Origin: Leptolyngbya sp. FACHB-8
GTDB taxonomy: Bacteria; Cyanobacteriota; Cyanobacteriia; Elainellales; Elainellaceae
Reading direction: 5' to 3'
DNA: 64,000 nt
Assembly (NCBI RefSeq): GCF_014695575.1
Contig: NZ_JACJOO010000019.1
Coordinates: 1 to 64,000 of the forward strand
The notes under the pieces are model-generated. The model searched no databases. It was not told the origin of the DNA and saw only the letters and a list, made by a program, of their open reading frames with translations. The translations under genes and the position numbers were made by a program. Shown here in pieces: positions 8,787 to 18,375 of the stretch (position 1 is its first letter; every line of letters starts with the position of its first letter).

Positions 8787-11700
8787 TCATTTCTGCTCTA
8801 GCAAGCTAGCAATTGCCTTAATCAGGGCCTCAGGCTCCACAGGTTTGGCAAGATGCTGCTGAAATCCAGCCTGTCGAGCCTGCTGCTCATCATACTCACC
8901 GGCATAAGCCGTCAAGGCAATGGCCGGAACTCCGCCACCCCGTTCGGGCGATCGCTTACGAATTTGTTGAATTAGCGAATAGCCATCCATCTCGGGCATC
9001 CCGATGTCACTGATCAGGATGTCTGGAGGCTGGGAATCAAATTGCACCAGTCCTTCGATAGCCGAAGCTGCCATCACCACCTGCGCCCCTTGCTGGGAAA
9101 GAATGACGTAGACCAGCTCTCGCATATCTGTATCATCGTCCACAACGAGTACTTGAAGTTGGCTCAAGTCAGTATTAGGGGCTGTTATTGCACCAGCCGA
9201 TCGAGATCTCGCTGGCCCCCGAAGCAGGGGTAAGCGCACAGTGAATGTAGCTCCCTGTCCATCTCCTGGGCTTTCTGCCTGAACTGTGCCGCCGTGTAGT
9301 TCTGTCAAATACCGCACAATCGCCAACCCCAGTCCCAACCCTCCAAATTTTCGGGTCGTTTTGCTATCTTCCTGCCGGAAGTAGTCAAACACATAGGGAA
9401 GAAATTCAGGATTGATGCCCTTTCCAGTATCTTTTATCTGAATTTGCGCATCCTGATCGACCTGGCAGAGATACACGCAGACTTGCCCATTGTGAGGGGT
9501 AAATTTCACAGCATTGGATAGCAGGTTCCACACAATTTGCTGAAGGCGTGTCGAATCTCCAGACACAGAATGCTCGCCCAGAGCCAAATGTGTTTCGATG
9601 TGAATATGCTTTGCTTCAGCCGCCAGTTGAACGGTTTCTAACGCTGACTCCACTACCGTCGTCAGGTTGACCGGGTGAATGTTCAGAGCCATCTTACCCC
9701 GCAGAATTCGGGAAACATCCAGCAAGTCGTCGATCAACTGGGTTTGTAGCTTTGCATTGCGCTCAATGGTTGCTAGCGCACGTTTGGTACTGGAGGCATC
9801 GAGCTGTTGACTTTGCAGGAGGCTAGACCAGCCCAGAATTGGGTTGAGGGGCGATCGCAACTCATGGGATAACACGGCCAGAAACTCATCCTTAATACGG
9901 TTAGCCCTTTCGGCCTCAGCTCGGGCGGCCTGCTCCCGCTTCAGAAGTTGTTCCCGCTCTGCTTCCTCATTCTTACGCTGGGTAATGTCGTTGAAGGAGA
10001 TCGCGACGCCATCGCCTAACTTAACGGCCATGTTGCGAAACCATCCGGTCGCCCCATCCAAGTTGTAGGGCAATTCAATATCATGGGGTTCACCCGTTTC
10101 TACCACCTGCCGATAGCGTTGGAATAGCTCACGGTTGAGCTCGTTGTTGGGTGATACCGTCAGCAACCGTTGTCCAATCAAATCTTCAACGGGATGCCTG
10201 AGAATTTCAGCCGCTTTAGGATTGACATAGGCCCAGATGAAATCCACGATCGCCCCTGTCTTATCCCGCATGCTATCGAGAATGGTAAAGGCATCCAGCG
10301 ACAATTCTTGGCTAATACGAAAGCGTTCTTCACTGCGACGCAGAGCTTCTTCATCACGTTTGCGATCGCTAATATCTACAAACGTTGCGATCGCCCCAAT
10401 AATCTGACGTTTGGAATTTTGCAAAGGAGCTGCACTAATGAGAATGTCGTAGTAGCTGCCATCGCTCCGCACCATGCGAGATTCAAAAGCACTACTGGCC
10501 TCTCCCCGCAAGGCTTTTGCAATAGCATAATCCTCCGGTGGAATGGGTTGCCCCTGGGTGTCGTAAGCCATCCCCCAATTCAGCAAATTCCAATCCGGAA
10601 GCGACTCCTCAGGGTCTTGCTGGGCTAGCCGTCGAGCTGTGGAATTGACAAAGGTAATGCGGCCCTCAGCATTGCAAACGATAATGGCATCGGCCGCTTG
10701 CTTGAGGATGGTACTGAGCAGAATCTGCTGCTCTCTCAGGGCGGCTTCCGTCCGCTTTAACTCGGTCAGATCCAGGTAAAAGCAAATAATTTGCTCCTGC
10801 TCGGTATAGGGCTCATTCAGGAGCGCGGCACCAATCATAATGGGAACGCGGTGTCCATCCTTGTGGATGTATTCCTTCTCAAAGGCTTGGGCAACCCCTC
10901 GTTGCCGCAGTTCCTCAACTGCCTGTAAGTCAAGATAGAGCTGTTCGGGAGGGGTCAGGTTCATCCATTGAATGTGTCCTGCCTCCAGTTCATCGCGACT
11001 ATAGCCGATCATGTTGAGCAAAGCATCATTGGCATACAGCACATTGCCGTCAAAGTCTCCCATCGCAACCCCAAAGGTGCTAACTTCCACCAGACGCCGA
11101 AACTTCGCCTCACTCTGCTTTAAGGCTTCCACCGCTAACTGGCGATCGGTTATATCCTGGGCAATGCCCACGATTTTTTCAATTTCACCCGCTTCATTGC
11201 GCACAGGAAAACCGCGATCGCGTATCCAACGAATCGAGCCATCGGGACGAACAATACGGTATTCACTTTCGATCTCGTCCTTATGCAGGCTAGTGGTGGC
11301 GATCGCCAGAACCCGTTCCCGATCGTCGGGATGCAGTGTCTCAACCCAGCGCGAGTAATCCTGATAAATCTCCGTCCGAGAGCGTCCCCAAATCTGCTCA
11401 TAGGCAGGGCTGACATAGAGTATTTGAGGAACACCAAAATCACTCATCCAAAACACGTCTTGAATGGTCTCTGCCATTAGCCGAAAACGGGCTTCACTTT
11501 CGCGCAGAGCCATTTCCGTACGTTTTTGATCCGTGATGTCTTTAATTAGAACAAGCCAGGCCCGTCTCCCTAAATAGGTCTCTTCATGTGCCGTGATCTC
11601 AACATCAATCAAACTGCCATCCTTCTTACGATGCCGCCAGACACCCGAGTAATCCAGCGCTAGGGGCGTTGTCGACAGCTTATCTAACTTATTCAAAAGC

Positions 11701-12068
11701 GCAGGAATCTCTTCAGAGGGGCGAATATCGCAAACACTGATGCTCAGAAATTCATCTCTGGAATAGCCATAGTGCTGAATGGCCGCTTCATTTACATCCA
11801 GGAATATCAGGGTTTCCGCATCAAAAACCCACATGGGCTGCGGATTGTGCTCAAACAGGCGGCGATACCGCGACTCCCGCTCCCGCAAGTTATTCTCATC
11901 GTTCAAGCCACGGGCAAAGTTTTCCACAACTTCTGAGCGCGACATGCCACGTCGATGGGCTTCTTCTTCCAGGAATCGCCAAGCTGTTGCGGTTAATGTG
12001 ATGCAAACTTGCTGCTTCGTCTCAGTCTCCCAATTGGGAACAAACTTGCCTGTCGTATCACGCTTCAT
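8787..12068 (-). CDS. Hybrid histidine kinase with ribbon-helix-helix-like N-terminus and several PAS domains
   Basis: 1093-aa soluble sensor kinase. Residues ~15-55 read like a CopG/ribbon-helix-helix module (CITLTATAWRFLEEEAHRRG then MSRSEVVENFA). About five PAS/PAC units follow, each ending in an LKDITDQK- or AQDITDRQ-like PAC motif. The kinase core has the H-box SHELRSPLNP, an N-box LLSNAVKF and GLGLGLAIV of the ATPase lid. A C-terminal receiver domain has DDD, the phospho-acceptor in SDIGMPEMDGY and a conserved Lys (LAKPVE). No membrane segment is visible, so it senses a cytoplasmic cue. The immediate upstream sequence lacks a Shine-Dalgarno motif. It is monocistronic, with no adjacent response regulator. 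An N-terminal DNA-binding-like fold on a kinase is unusual; the segment may instead be a dimerisation element. Confidence 0.92.
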   Translation of the reverse strand: MKRDTTGKFVPNWETETKQQVCITLTATAWRFLEEEAHRRGMSRSEVVENFARGLNDENNLRERESRYRRLFEHNPQPMWVFDAETLIFLDVNEAAIQHYGYSRDEFLSISVCDIRPSEEIPALLNKLDKLSTTPLALDYSGVWRHRKKDGSLIDVEITAHEETYLGRRAWLVLIKDITDQKRTEMALRESEARFRLMAETIQDVFWMSDFGVPQILYVSPAYEQIWGRSRTEIYQDYSRWVETLHPDDRERVLAIATTSLHKDEIESEYRIVRPDGSIRWIRDRGFPVRNEAGEIEKIVGIAQDITDRQLAVEALKQSEAKFRRLVEVSTFGVAMGDFDGNVLYANDALLNMIGYSRDELEAGHIQWMNLTPPEQLYLDLQAVEELRQRGVAQAFEKEYIHKDGHRVPIMIGAALLNEPYTEQEQIICFYLDLTELKRTEAALREQQILLSTILKQAADAIIVCNAEGRITFVNSTARRLAQQDPEESLPDWNLLNWGMAYDTQGQPIPPEDYAIAKALRGEASSAFESRMVRSDGSYYDILISAAPLQNSKRQIIGAIATFVDISDRKRDEEALRRSEERFRISQELSLDAFTILDSMRDKTGAIVDFIWAYVNPKAAEILRHPVEDLIGQRLLTVSPNNELNRELFQRYRQVVETGEPHDIELPYNLDGATGWFRNMAVKLGDGVAISFNDITQRKNEEAEREQLLKREQAARAEAERANRIKDEFLAVLSHELRSPLNPILGWSSLLQSQQLDASSTKRALATIERNAKLQTQLIDDLLDVSRILRGKMALNIHPVNLTTVVESALETVQLAAEAKHIHIETHLALGEHSVSGDSTRLQQIVWNLLSNAVKFTPHNGQVCVYLCQVDQDAQIQIKDTGKGINPEFLPYVFDYFRQEDSKTTRKFGGLGLGLAIVRYLTELHGGTVQAESPGDGQGATFTVRLPLLRGPARSRSAGAITAPNTDLSQLQVLVVDDDTDMRELVYVILSQQGAQVVMAASAIEGLVQFDSQPPDILISDIGMPEMDGYSLIQQIRKRSPERGGGVPAIALTAYAGEYDEQQARQAGFQQHLAKPVEPEALIKAIASLLEQK

Positions 12069-12204
12069 GGAGGGGAGGCCCGTATATATGCACGGTTTCC
12101 TCTATTCAATCCTGCTTAATCTTCAGTAAAAATCCCTCTTAAGATAGAGGATTAATGGAATGGAACGCCATTAGTCGTAAACCTTGAAAGAAACAGGACT
12201 TACC

Positions 12205-12255
12205 CACCTTTGTTGTGGGTGGGGGTGCTCTGCACCCCCACCCACAACAAAGGTG
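12205..12255. repeat. Variable-core hairpin, family F, copy 1
   Basis: Follows AGGACTTAC and forms CACCTTTGTTGTGGGTGGGG pairing with its exact complement around a TCT loop. Related elements, all next to an AGGACTTA/TAAGTCCT edge, lie at 34453, 43051 and 49648. Confidence 0.75.
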
Positions 12256-12341
12256 TTCTAGATATAGCGGACTTGCGTAAGCCCTAGGAAATTAAGCCTG
12301 TTGAAAGGGCAATTGTCTCCCTGTACAGCCTTTGTCGCGTT

Positions 12342-12470
12342 AGTTAACGTCAGTTCGGGATAAGCCGAACCGCCCATTATTGCGTGCGCGACGCGCACGC
12401 AATAATGGGCTTTTTCGAGTGCCGCGCTCCGTGCGGCACTCGAAAAAGCCCTTAACCCGGACTGAGGTTA
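12342..12470. repeat. Composite repeat: outer inverted repeat around two hairpins
   Basis: Outer arms TAACGTCAGTTCGGGATAAG and CTTAACCCGGACTGAGGTTA are near-complementary. Between them sit two adjacent perfect stems, GCCCATTATTGCGTGCGC (12372-12410) and GGGCTTTTTCGAGTGCCGC (12408-12452). As a single strand this would fold like a three-way junction. A compact version without the inner stems (GATAAGCC, TTTAACCCGAACT) occurs near 42902. Confidence 0.7.
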
Positions 12471-12472
12471 GT

Positions 12473-12525
12473 TAGGACATCAGGAGCAGGTGGGAGCAAT
12501 GCCCCCATCCGATCCTGATGTCCTA
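12473..12525. repeat. Imperfect hairpin
   Basis: TAGGACATCAGGA pairs with TCCTGATGTCCTA, with an interior that pairs less well (GGTGGGAGCAATGCCCCCATCC). It lies in the gap between the two hybrid kinases. The remaining 12526-12741 holds no gene and should contain the promoter of the downstream kinase, which I cannot place. Confidence 0.6.
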
Positions 12526-12741
12526 GCTAACGGGATCTAGCAATAGATGCTGAAATTAAAGGTTTAACAGCGCATTTCACGCTGGCACTTAGCATTTCGT
12601 AATGTAAGAATTTAATTTAGCTACGTTTCAAAGGGGAATGCATCGGCCCTGCTGTTAGCACTCCATGAAGGCGGGGCACGCTTTTATTCTGGGGTGTTGG
12701 CCTTTGATCACCTTGTTACCCGTGACTCCTCACTAAGATTT

Positions 12742-15700
12742 ATGTTGGAATTGGTAAAAAGTCTCCTGTTTCCCAGCCAGTACGTTCCCCATGGCCACTG
12801 TTATTTGTGGCAAACGCCACTGGTTGGGTTGTATGTGGTCAGCGATGCGTTGATTGCGATCGCCTACCTTTCCATCCCCGCCATGCTCATTTACTTTGTG
12901 CGGAAACGGGAGAACGTTCCATTTTCCAATGTATTCCTCCTATTTGGTGCCTTCATTGTCCTGTGTGGAACCGGACATTTATTTGATATCTGGACACTCT
13001 GGTTCCCGGCTTACTGGGTTGCTGGGGTAGAACGGGCCTTGACGGCACTGGTGTCATGCTATACAGCTCTGCGCCTGCTGGAGCTTCTACCACAATTTCT
13101 GGCGATGCAAACGCCCGAGCAGTTAGAAGCCATTAACCAGGAATTAGAAAAACAAATTGCTGAGCGGCAGCGCACAGAAGAAACTCTTCAAATGATCGTG
13201 GCTGGCACTTCTAGCGTAACGGGAGACGCGTTCTTCCCAGCACTGGCACAGAACCTGGCGAAAGCTCTGGGGGTAAGCTACGTTTTGGTCTGTGAAACTG
13301 TAGACGAACCCATCCAGACATTGCGAACTCTGGCCATGTGGGCCGAAGATCATTTCGTCGCCAATATTGAGTACAAAATAGCTGGCACCCCCTGCGACGT
13401 CTCTCTGCAAACCCCATCCGTCTGCACCTACCCAGAACAGATACAGGAGCAGTTTCCTGACTCTCCCTTGCTCCAGGAAATGAATGCTGAGAGCTATGTA
13501 GGTGTGCCTTTATTAGATGCCCATCAACAGCCCATTGGGCATCTATGCGTTCTCGATGTCAAACCCTTTTTCCCCGATGAGCGCACCCAGGCTTTGTTTA
13601 GCGTGTTTGCGGCACGGGCTGCGACGGAGTTACAGCGGAAGTGGGCTGAGGATGAAAAACGTCGTGCTTACGAGGAACTGGAAGCGCGGGTGGAAGCCAG
13701 AACTGCCGAATGGGTTACGGCAAATTTAGCTCTGGAAAGCGAAATTCGTGAACGGATTGGCGTTGAAGCGGCATTGCGCCAGAGTCAAGAACAGTTTTCT
13801 AAAGCCTTTCACTCGAACCCCATTGCTTGCAGTATCTCTACGTTGCAAGACGGGCGTTTTTTGGACGTCAATTCCAGCTTCCTGAAGTTGTTTGGCTACA
13901 GCCGGGAAGAAGTGATTGGTCGTACCTCCACCGAGCTAAAGATTTGGGTGAATGCTGAGGATCGCGATCGCCTGGTTCAACACCTGAAGCAACACCAATC
14001 CTGGCAGCAAGATGCACCGTTCTGTATCTGCTCAGGAGAAGTGCGGGAAGGGATGTCATCCTTTGAGAGGATTGACCTCCAGGGGGAGGCCTGTCTGCTG
14101 AGCATGGTCTACGACATTACCGATCGCAAACAGGTAGAAGCAGAACAGTTACAGCAAATGCGACTGGCCGCCCTGCGAGCTGACGTGGGCACAGCCTTAA
14201 CCGAGGGTGACTCCATTCAGGATATGCTGCAACGCTGTGCGATCGCACTCCAGAAGAACCTGGACGCCGCCTTTGCCCGCATCTGGATGCTGGATGAATC
14301 GAAACAACTGCTCGTCCTACAAGCCAGTGCCGGGATGTATACCCGTCTAAACGGTAGCCACAGCCGCATTCCGGTTGGGCAGTTTAAGATTGGCTGGATT
14401 GCTAAGCATCGCCAACCCCATCTGACTAACCAGGTTAAAACTGACCCTTTTATTGCTGATCACGCCTGGGCGGAGCAAGAAGGCATCGTCGCGTTTGCAG
14501 GTTATCCCCTAACCATTCAAAATCGCCTCCTGGGGGTTATGGCAATTTTTGCCCGCCATCCTCTGGAAAAACGTACTTTGACGGAAATGGCTTCCATTGC
14601 CAGTGCGATCGCCGTAGGAATCGATCGCAAACTTTCTGAGGAAGCCTTACGCCAAACCGCAGAACGAGAGCGAGCCGCTGCACGGATGCTGCAACGAATG
14701 CACGAAAGCCTGGAGTTGGAAACCATTTTTCGGACCACCACCGAAGAACTGCGGCAGGTGGTGCAGTGCGATCGCGTCCTGATCTACCAATTCAACCCCG
14801 ACTGGAGTGGACAGGTTATAGAGGAGTCTGTAGGCGATTCCTGGGGAGCCATTCTGGGAAATAGGGGCGATCGCTCGGTGCTGAGTCAGATCACCGTCGA
14901 TCGCAACGATTGCATTATGCGCCAATTCAATGGCACGGAAGTCATGATTCGTGACACCTACCTGCAAGAGCGGAAAGGAGGGCTTTATAACGACAATGAC
15001 TATTGCTGTGTTAGCGACGTCCAGCAGGAACGGTTTGACCCTTGCTATTTAGAGTTGATGGAGGCCCTACAAGCTCGCGCCTATATTATTGTGCCGATCT
15101 TTTCGGGTAACCATTTGTGGGGCCTACTCGCCACCTATCAGAATGGAGAACCCCGCCAGTGGCAATCTGCTGAGATTCAAATGGTGTTGCAAATCGGAAC
15201 CCAACTGGGCGTTGCCGTACAGCAAGCCGAGCTGTTTGCCCAGATTCAGGAGCAAGCGAAAGAGCTGCGCTACGCCAAAGATATTGCCGATGCAGCCAAC
15301 CGTGCCAAGAGCGAGTTTCTCGCCAACATGAGCCATGAGCTTCGTACTCCCCTGAACGCCATTTTGGGCTTTACCCAACTGATGCAACGGGATACCACGT
15401 TGAGCTCTGACCACCACCGCTCGGTCAAAATTGTGAACCAGAGTGGTGAGCACCTGTTGGGGTTAATCAACGATGTCCTGGAAATGTCCAAAATCGAAGC
15501 AGGACAGGTCACCCTGCACGAAACAGAATGTGATTTCTATCAGCTGCTAAACAATCTGGAAGATATGTTGCGCCTGAAAGCCCAATCCAAAGGGTTGCAA
15601 CTTGTGTTTACCTATGATGCTGACATTCCGCTCTACATCAAAATTGATAAAAATAAATTGCGACAGGTTCTGATTAATCTGCTGGGCAATGCTATCAAGT

Positions 15701-16761
15701 TTACCGAGCAAGGCTGTGTCGCTCTGCGGGTTTCCAGGGTACGCTATCCGTCTACTTCCCCGCAGAGGCACGGCACGCTGCTGTTTGAAGTAGAGGACAC
15801 TGGCTACGGTATTGGAGCGGATGAATTAGGTGATTTATTCCAGGCCTTCAAGCAAACTCACACAGGCCGACAATCTCAGGAAGGTACGGGGTTAGGGCTG
15901 CGGATTAGCAAGCAGTTTGTGCAGTTAATGGGAGGCAACATCACCGTACGGAGCGAACCCGGTCGTGGCAGTTGCTTCGCCTTCTCCATTCCAGCAACGT
16001 TCCTGGAAGCAGCCCCTGAGCTACCTGAGTTTCACCCGCTCCCGAGAGGAATTGTACGGCTGGCCCCTCACTGTATTACCCATCGAATTCTGATTGCTGA
16101 GGATAACGTCAATAACCGATTGTTACTGCGACAGCTCCTGACAGAACTGGGGTTTGAGGTGCAGGAAGCGGAGAACGGTCAGGGGGCGATCGCCCTCTGG
16201 CGACAATGGCAACCGGATCTCATCTTTATGGATATGCACATGCCGATCCTCAACGGCTATAAGGCGACCCGACAGATACGGGCTGAGGAGCGATCGCGCT
16301 TGTCTGAACGGGAACCTCACGAGCCATCCAGTGAGAGATTCGTACCCAGAACCAAAATTGTTGCCCTCACGGCCAGTGCTTTTACCGAACAACGCCAGGA
16401 AAGCCTGACGGCTGGTTGTGATGATTTTGTTAGCAAACCCTTTCAGCACGCAGAATTGCTCAACATTCTGGCGCGACATCTGGACATACAGTACGTCCAT
16501 GAGGGCTCAACATCGGAGGATAGTGCCTCATCTCTTCCCCAAGCCCCTGAGAACCCATCCAATACGGCGGATTTGACTGTTATGCCTGCCGGTTGGATTG
16601 AGCAACTTCATCGGGCGGCCATGCAGGGCGATGATGCAACCTGCCTTGAGCTGGTTAACCAAATTCCCTCGGAGCAATCAGCACTGATTCAAACCCTAAC
16701 CCACTGGGTGGAAGCTTACCAGTTTGATCAACTGATCACACTGATTCAACCAGTTGCATAA
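12742..16761 (+). CDS. Ethylene-receptor-like hybrid histidine kinase with GAF and cyanobacteriochrome-like domains
   Basis: About 1339-aa membrane kinase. Residues 28-120 form three membrane helices matching the plant ETR1 ethylene-binding domain: Asp35, Cys75 and His79 keep the 40- and 4-residue spacing of ETR1 Asp25, Cys65 and His69 (LCGTGH), so copper and ethylene binding is likely. Then come a GAF, a PAS, a second GAF, and a third GAF that resembles a cyanobacteriochrome; FDPCYLELM holds Cys768 at the bilin-attachment site, with Tyr instead of the usual His. The kinase core (SHELRTPLNA, GTGLGLRIS), a receiver (FMDMHMP, SKPF) and a short helical C-terminus follow. The same combination of ethylene and bilin domains occurs in Synechocystis Slr1212. 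The ATG at 12742 is preferred; a GTG at 12694 would add 16 residues. Confidence 0.93.
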   Translation: MLELVKSLLFPSQYVPHGHCYLWQTPLVGLYVVSDALIAIAYLSIPAMLIYFVRKRENVPFSNVFLLFGAFIVLCGTGHLFDIWTLWFPAYWVAGVERALTALVSCYTALRLLELLPQFLAMQTPEQLEAINQELEKQIAERQRTEETLQMIVAGTSSVTGDAFFPALAQNLAKALGVSYVLVCETVDEPIQTLRTLAMWAEDHFVANIEYKIAGTPCDVSLQTPSVCTYPEQIQEQFPDSPLLQEMNAESYVGVPLLDAHQQPIGHLCVLDVKPFFPDERTQALFSVFAARAATELQRKWAEDEKRRAYEELEARVEARTAEWVTANLALESEIRERIGVEAALRQSQEQFSKAFHSNPIACSISTLQDGRFLDVNSSFLKLFGYSREEVIGRTSTELKIWVNAEDRDRLVQHLKQHQSWQQDAPFCICSGEVREGMSSFERIDLQGEACLLSMVYDITDRKQVEAEQLQQMRLAALRADVGTALTEGDSIQDMLQRCAIALQKNLDAAFARIWMLDESKQLLVLQASAGMYTRLNGSHSRIPVGQFKIGWIAKHRQPHLTNQVKTDPFIADHAWAEQEGIVAFAGYPLTIQNRLLGVMAIFARHPLEKRTLTEMASIASAIAVGIDRKLSEEALRQTAERERAAARMLQRMHESLELETIFRTTTEELRQVVQCDRVLIYQFNPDWSGQVIEESVGDSWGAILGNRGDRSVLSQITVDRNDCIMRQFNGTEVMIRDTYLQERKGGLYNDNDYCCVSDVQQERFDPCYLELMEALQARAYIIVPIFSGNHLWGLLATYQNGEPRQWQSAEIQMVLQIGTQLGVAVQQAELFAQIQEQAKELRYAKDIADAANRAKSEFLANMSHELRTPLNAILGFTQLMQRDTTLSSDHHRSVKIVNQSGEHLLGLINDVLEMSKIEAGQVTLHETECDFYQLLNNLEDMLRLKAQSKGLQLVFTYDADIPLYIKIDKNKLRQVLINLLGNAIKFTEQGCVALRVSRVRYPSTSPQRHGTLLFEVEDTGYGIGADELGDLFQAFKQTHTGRQSQEGTGLGLRISKQFVQLMGGNITVRSEPGRGSCFAFSIPATFLEAAPELPEFHPLPRGIVRLAPHCITHRILIAEDNVNNRLLLRQLLTELGFEVQEAENGQGAIALWRQWQPDLIFMDMHMPILNGYKATRQIRAEERSRLSEREPHEPSSERFVPRTKIVALTASAFTEQRQESLTAGCDDFVSKPFQHAELLNILARHLDIQYVHEGSTSEDSASSLPQAPENPSNTADLTVMPAGWIEQLHRAAMQGDDATCLELVNQIPSEQSALIQTLTHWVEAYQFDQLITLIQPVA

Positions 16762-16762
16762 A

Positions 16763-16797
16763 GTTGTGGGTGGCGTGCTTCGCACGCCACCCACAAC
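16763..16797 (+). terminator. Hairpin just after the ethylene-receptor-like kinase
   Basis: GTTGTGGGTGGCGTGC pairs perfectly with its complement around a TTC loop, two bases after the TAA. It lies between convergent genes and could terminate both. There is no T run. The core resembles the family F hairpins. Confidence 0.6.
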
Positions 16798-16822
16798 AAG
16801 CCTGTTAGATGGCTGACGGTGC

Positions 16823-18019
16823 TTACCGGCGCACAAAGTTCGCCGGGTCCTGATCGCGACGATGTTTGAATGGGATAGGAGTCCCCTGTCCATCACCTGC
16901 TAGAGCGGCGGTTTTCTCCAGGGCTTCTCGCAATCGTTTGGCCGCGTAGATCGACATATCGCGAGGGACGTTGATGCGATCGCGCAGATACCGCAATGCC
17001 GCATCAGACCCGGTTGGTGGGGCACAGACCTCGCCGGTCATCAGCGTGGTCAGGGCACACCGCAAGGCCTCGTCAAAGAGGCGATCGTCAGCGGGGTTAA
17101 CGCGAACAATATTGGCGCGGTGCCGGAGGACGTAATAGAGGGCTTCCTGGCGGGAGTTTTCTGGCTCAGGATAATTGACATCTGGCAACCCAAACCAGGG
17201 ACCCTGATCAACCTGAGCTTTATTCTGGAGCATCTGAGGTTCACCATTTTCCCAACAGCCCCCCATCTGTGGAGGCAGGTCATGGACATGGGTGTGAAAG
17301 TCGCTCTGAGTGCCACGGTAGGTAGGACGGCTTTCCATGGCCTCAAACCAGGCCGCCAGGCGAGGATTATCCTTGAGAGAATATCCCTTGTAGTAGTAAA
17401 GGCTGGCCAACATCCGCTCGACATAGGGCGTAAACACGACATCGGCGGTACTGAACTCCTCCAGGAAGTAAGGACCCGGAGTGCTAGCGAGGGCGTATTC
17501 AACCTTATCGACCGTTTCAGTAAATATCTCCCGGTTGCGTTGTTCCTGCCGGGGGGATGAGGCTGGGTAACATAGCCAGTTGCACCAGGCTCGAAACAGC
17601 AGACGCTCTAGCCGCCGCAGAGGCAGCACGGCCGGAGATCCCATCCCCTGTCCCAAAGGCCCAAAGGCCCGCTCCAGCGCAAGCAGAATATCGTCGCTTT
17701 CAGTGATGAGACGGCCATCCAGCTCAAGGGCAGGCAACATGCCAGAAGGCACCTTGCGTTTGTACCAGCTCTCTTTTTCCCCGTAACAAAACATCGTCAC
17801 TTTTTCGATGCGATAGGGAATCTGCTTTTCTTCCAGCCAGAGCCACACTTTCTGGCAATAGGGACACCAGGCATGGTTGTCACGATATAAGGTCACACGC
17901 ACATCCGACTCGGAGTGACCAAAGAGGCGGAGCCGAGCCTGAGCATTGGTAGGGCCGTTAACGGTATCAATCTGAAAGTCGGTGAGGGCTTCCAGTTCTG
18001 TCCAGCTTAGGGGTGCCAT
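16823..18019 (-). CDS. Glutathione S-transferase-like protein
   Basis: 398-aa protein. After ~45 extra residues comes a thioredoxin-fold GST N-terminal domain with a glutaredoxin-like CPYC (~residues 53-56) and the glutathione-binding cis-proline/Glu-Ser region ([16 protein letters not shown]). An all-helical GST C-terminal domain and a ~150-residue extension of unknown role follow. It is longer than a classical ~220-aa GST; such long forms occur in cyanobacteria and plants. CPYC suggests thiol-disulfide or deglutathionylation chemistry rather than simple conjugation. The ATG at 18019 ([12 protein letters not shown]) is chosen over a GTG two codons upstream. It is convergent with the kinase on its right-hand side and has no operon partner. 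Substrate unknown. Confidence 0.85.
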   Translation of the reverse strand: MAPLSWTELEALTDFQIDTVNGPTNAQARLRLFGHSESDVRVTLYRDNHAWCPYCQKVWLWLEEKQIPYRIEKVTMFCYGEKESWYKRKVPSGMLPALELDGRLITESDDILLALERAFGPLGQGMGSPAVLPLRRLERLLFRAWCNWLCYPASSPRQEQRNREIFTETVDKVEYALASTPGPYFLEEFSTADVVFTPYVERMLASLYYYKGYSLKDNPRLAAWFEAMESRPTYRGTQSDFHTHVHDLPPQMGGCWENGEPQMLQNKAQVDQGPWFGLPDVNYPEPENSRQEALYYVLRHRANIVRVNPADDRLFDEALRCALTTLMTGEVCAPPTGSDAALRYLRDRINVPRDMSIYAAKRLREALEKTAALAGDGQGTPIPFKHRRDQDPANFVRR

Positions 18020-18111
18020 GGTCACGAAGATTCTGAAGGACGTTCAATCTCATCTTGTCATGTAGACCAGACGCCTTCTTATTATCTCCAGGACATACGC
18101 ATTTTTATATA

Positions 18112-18173
18112 GGGAGATTTCCAACCATGAAATTACCAAGATGTTCGGTAAATTCTTATGCAGAAACCTCCTA
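18112..18173. repeat. Variable-core repeat, family A, short copy
   Basis: GGAGATTTCCAACCATGAAA, then a short interior, then GGTAAATTCTTATGCAGAAA and CCTCCTA. The outer sequence is nearly identical to 36475-36580, where a 53-base hairpin occupies the interior; here the interior is only ~17 bases (TTACCAAGATGTTCGGT). Confidence 0.8.
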
Positions 18174-18239
18174 ACCTTACGTTATCGGGTTATGACAGTT
18201 CACCCGTAGCTTTTTTATTCTTAGGATCACGAACAAAAT

Positions 18240-18304
18240 AACCTGTAATTCTTGTTGTGAGAGGGGCGGCAAAGCCGCCCCTCTCACAACAAGAATTACA
18301 GGTT
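18240..18304. repeat. Variable-core repeat, family G, copy 1
   Basis: The ends AACCTGTAATTCTTG and CAAGAATTACAGGTT enclose the perfect stem TTGTGAGAGGGGCGGC with an AAA loop. The copy at 34506-34567 keeps the ends but has a different stem. Nearby GGATCACGAACAAA and GCGATCC flanks also resemble those of the other copy. Confidence 0.85.
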
Positions 18305-18375
18305 AATAAATACGCGATCCTGAGTAGCAGGTAGTATTTTCAGGGGAAGAAACACTGCTTTAGGAAACAACGCCG

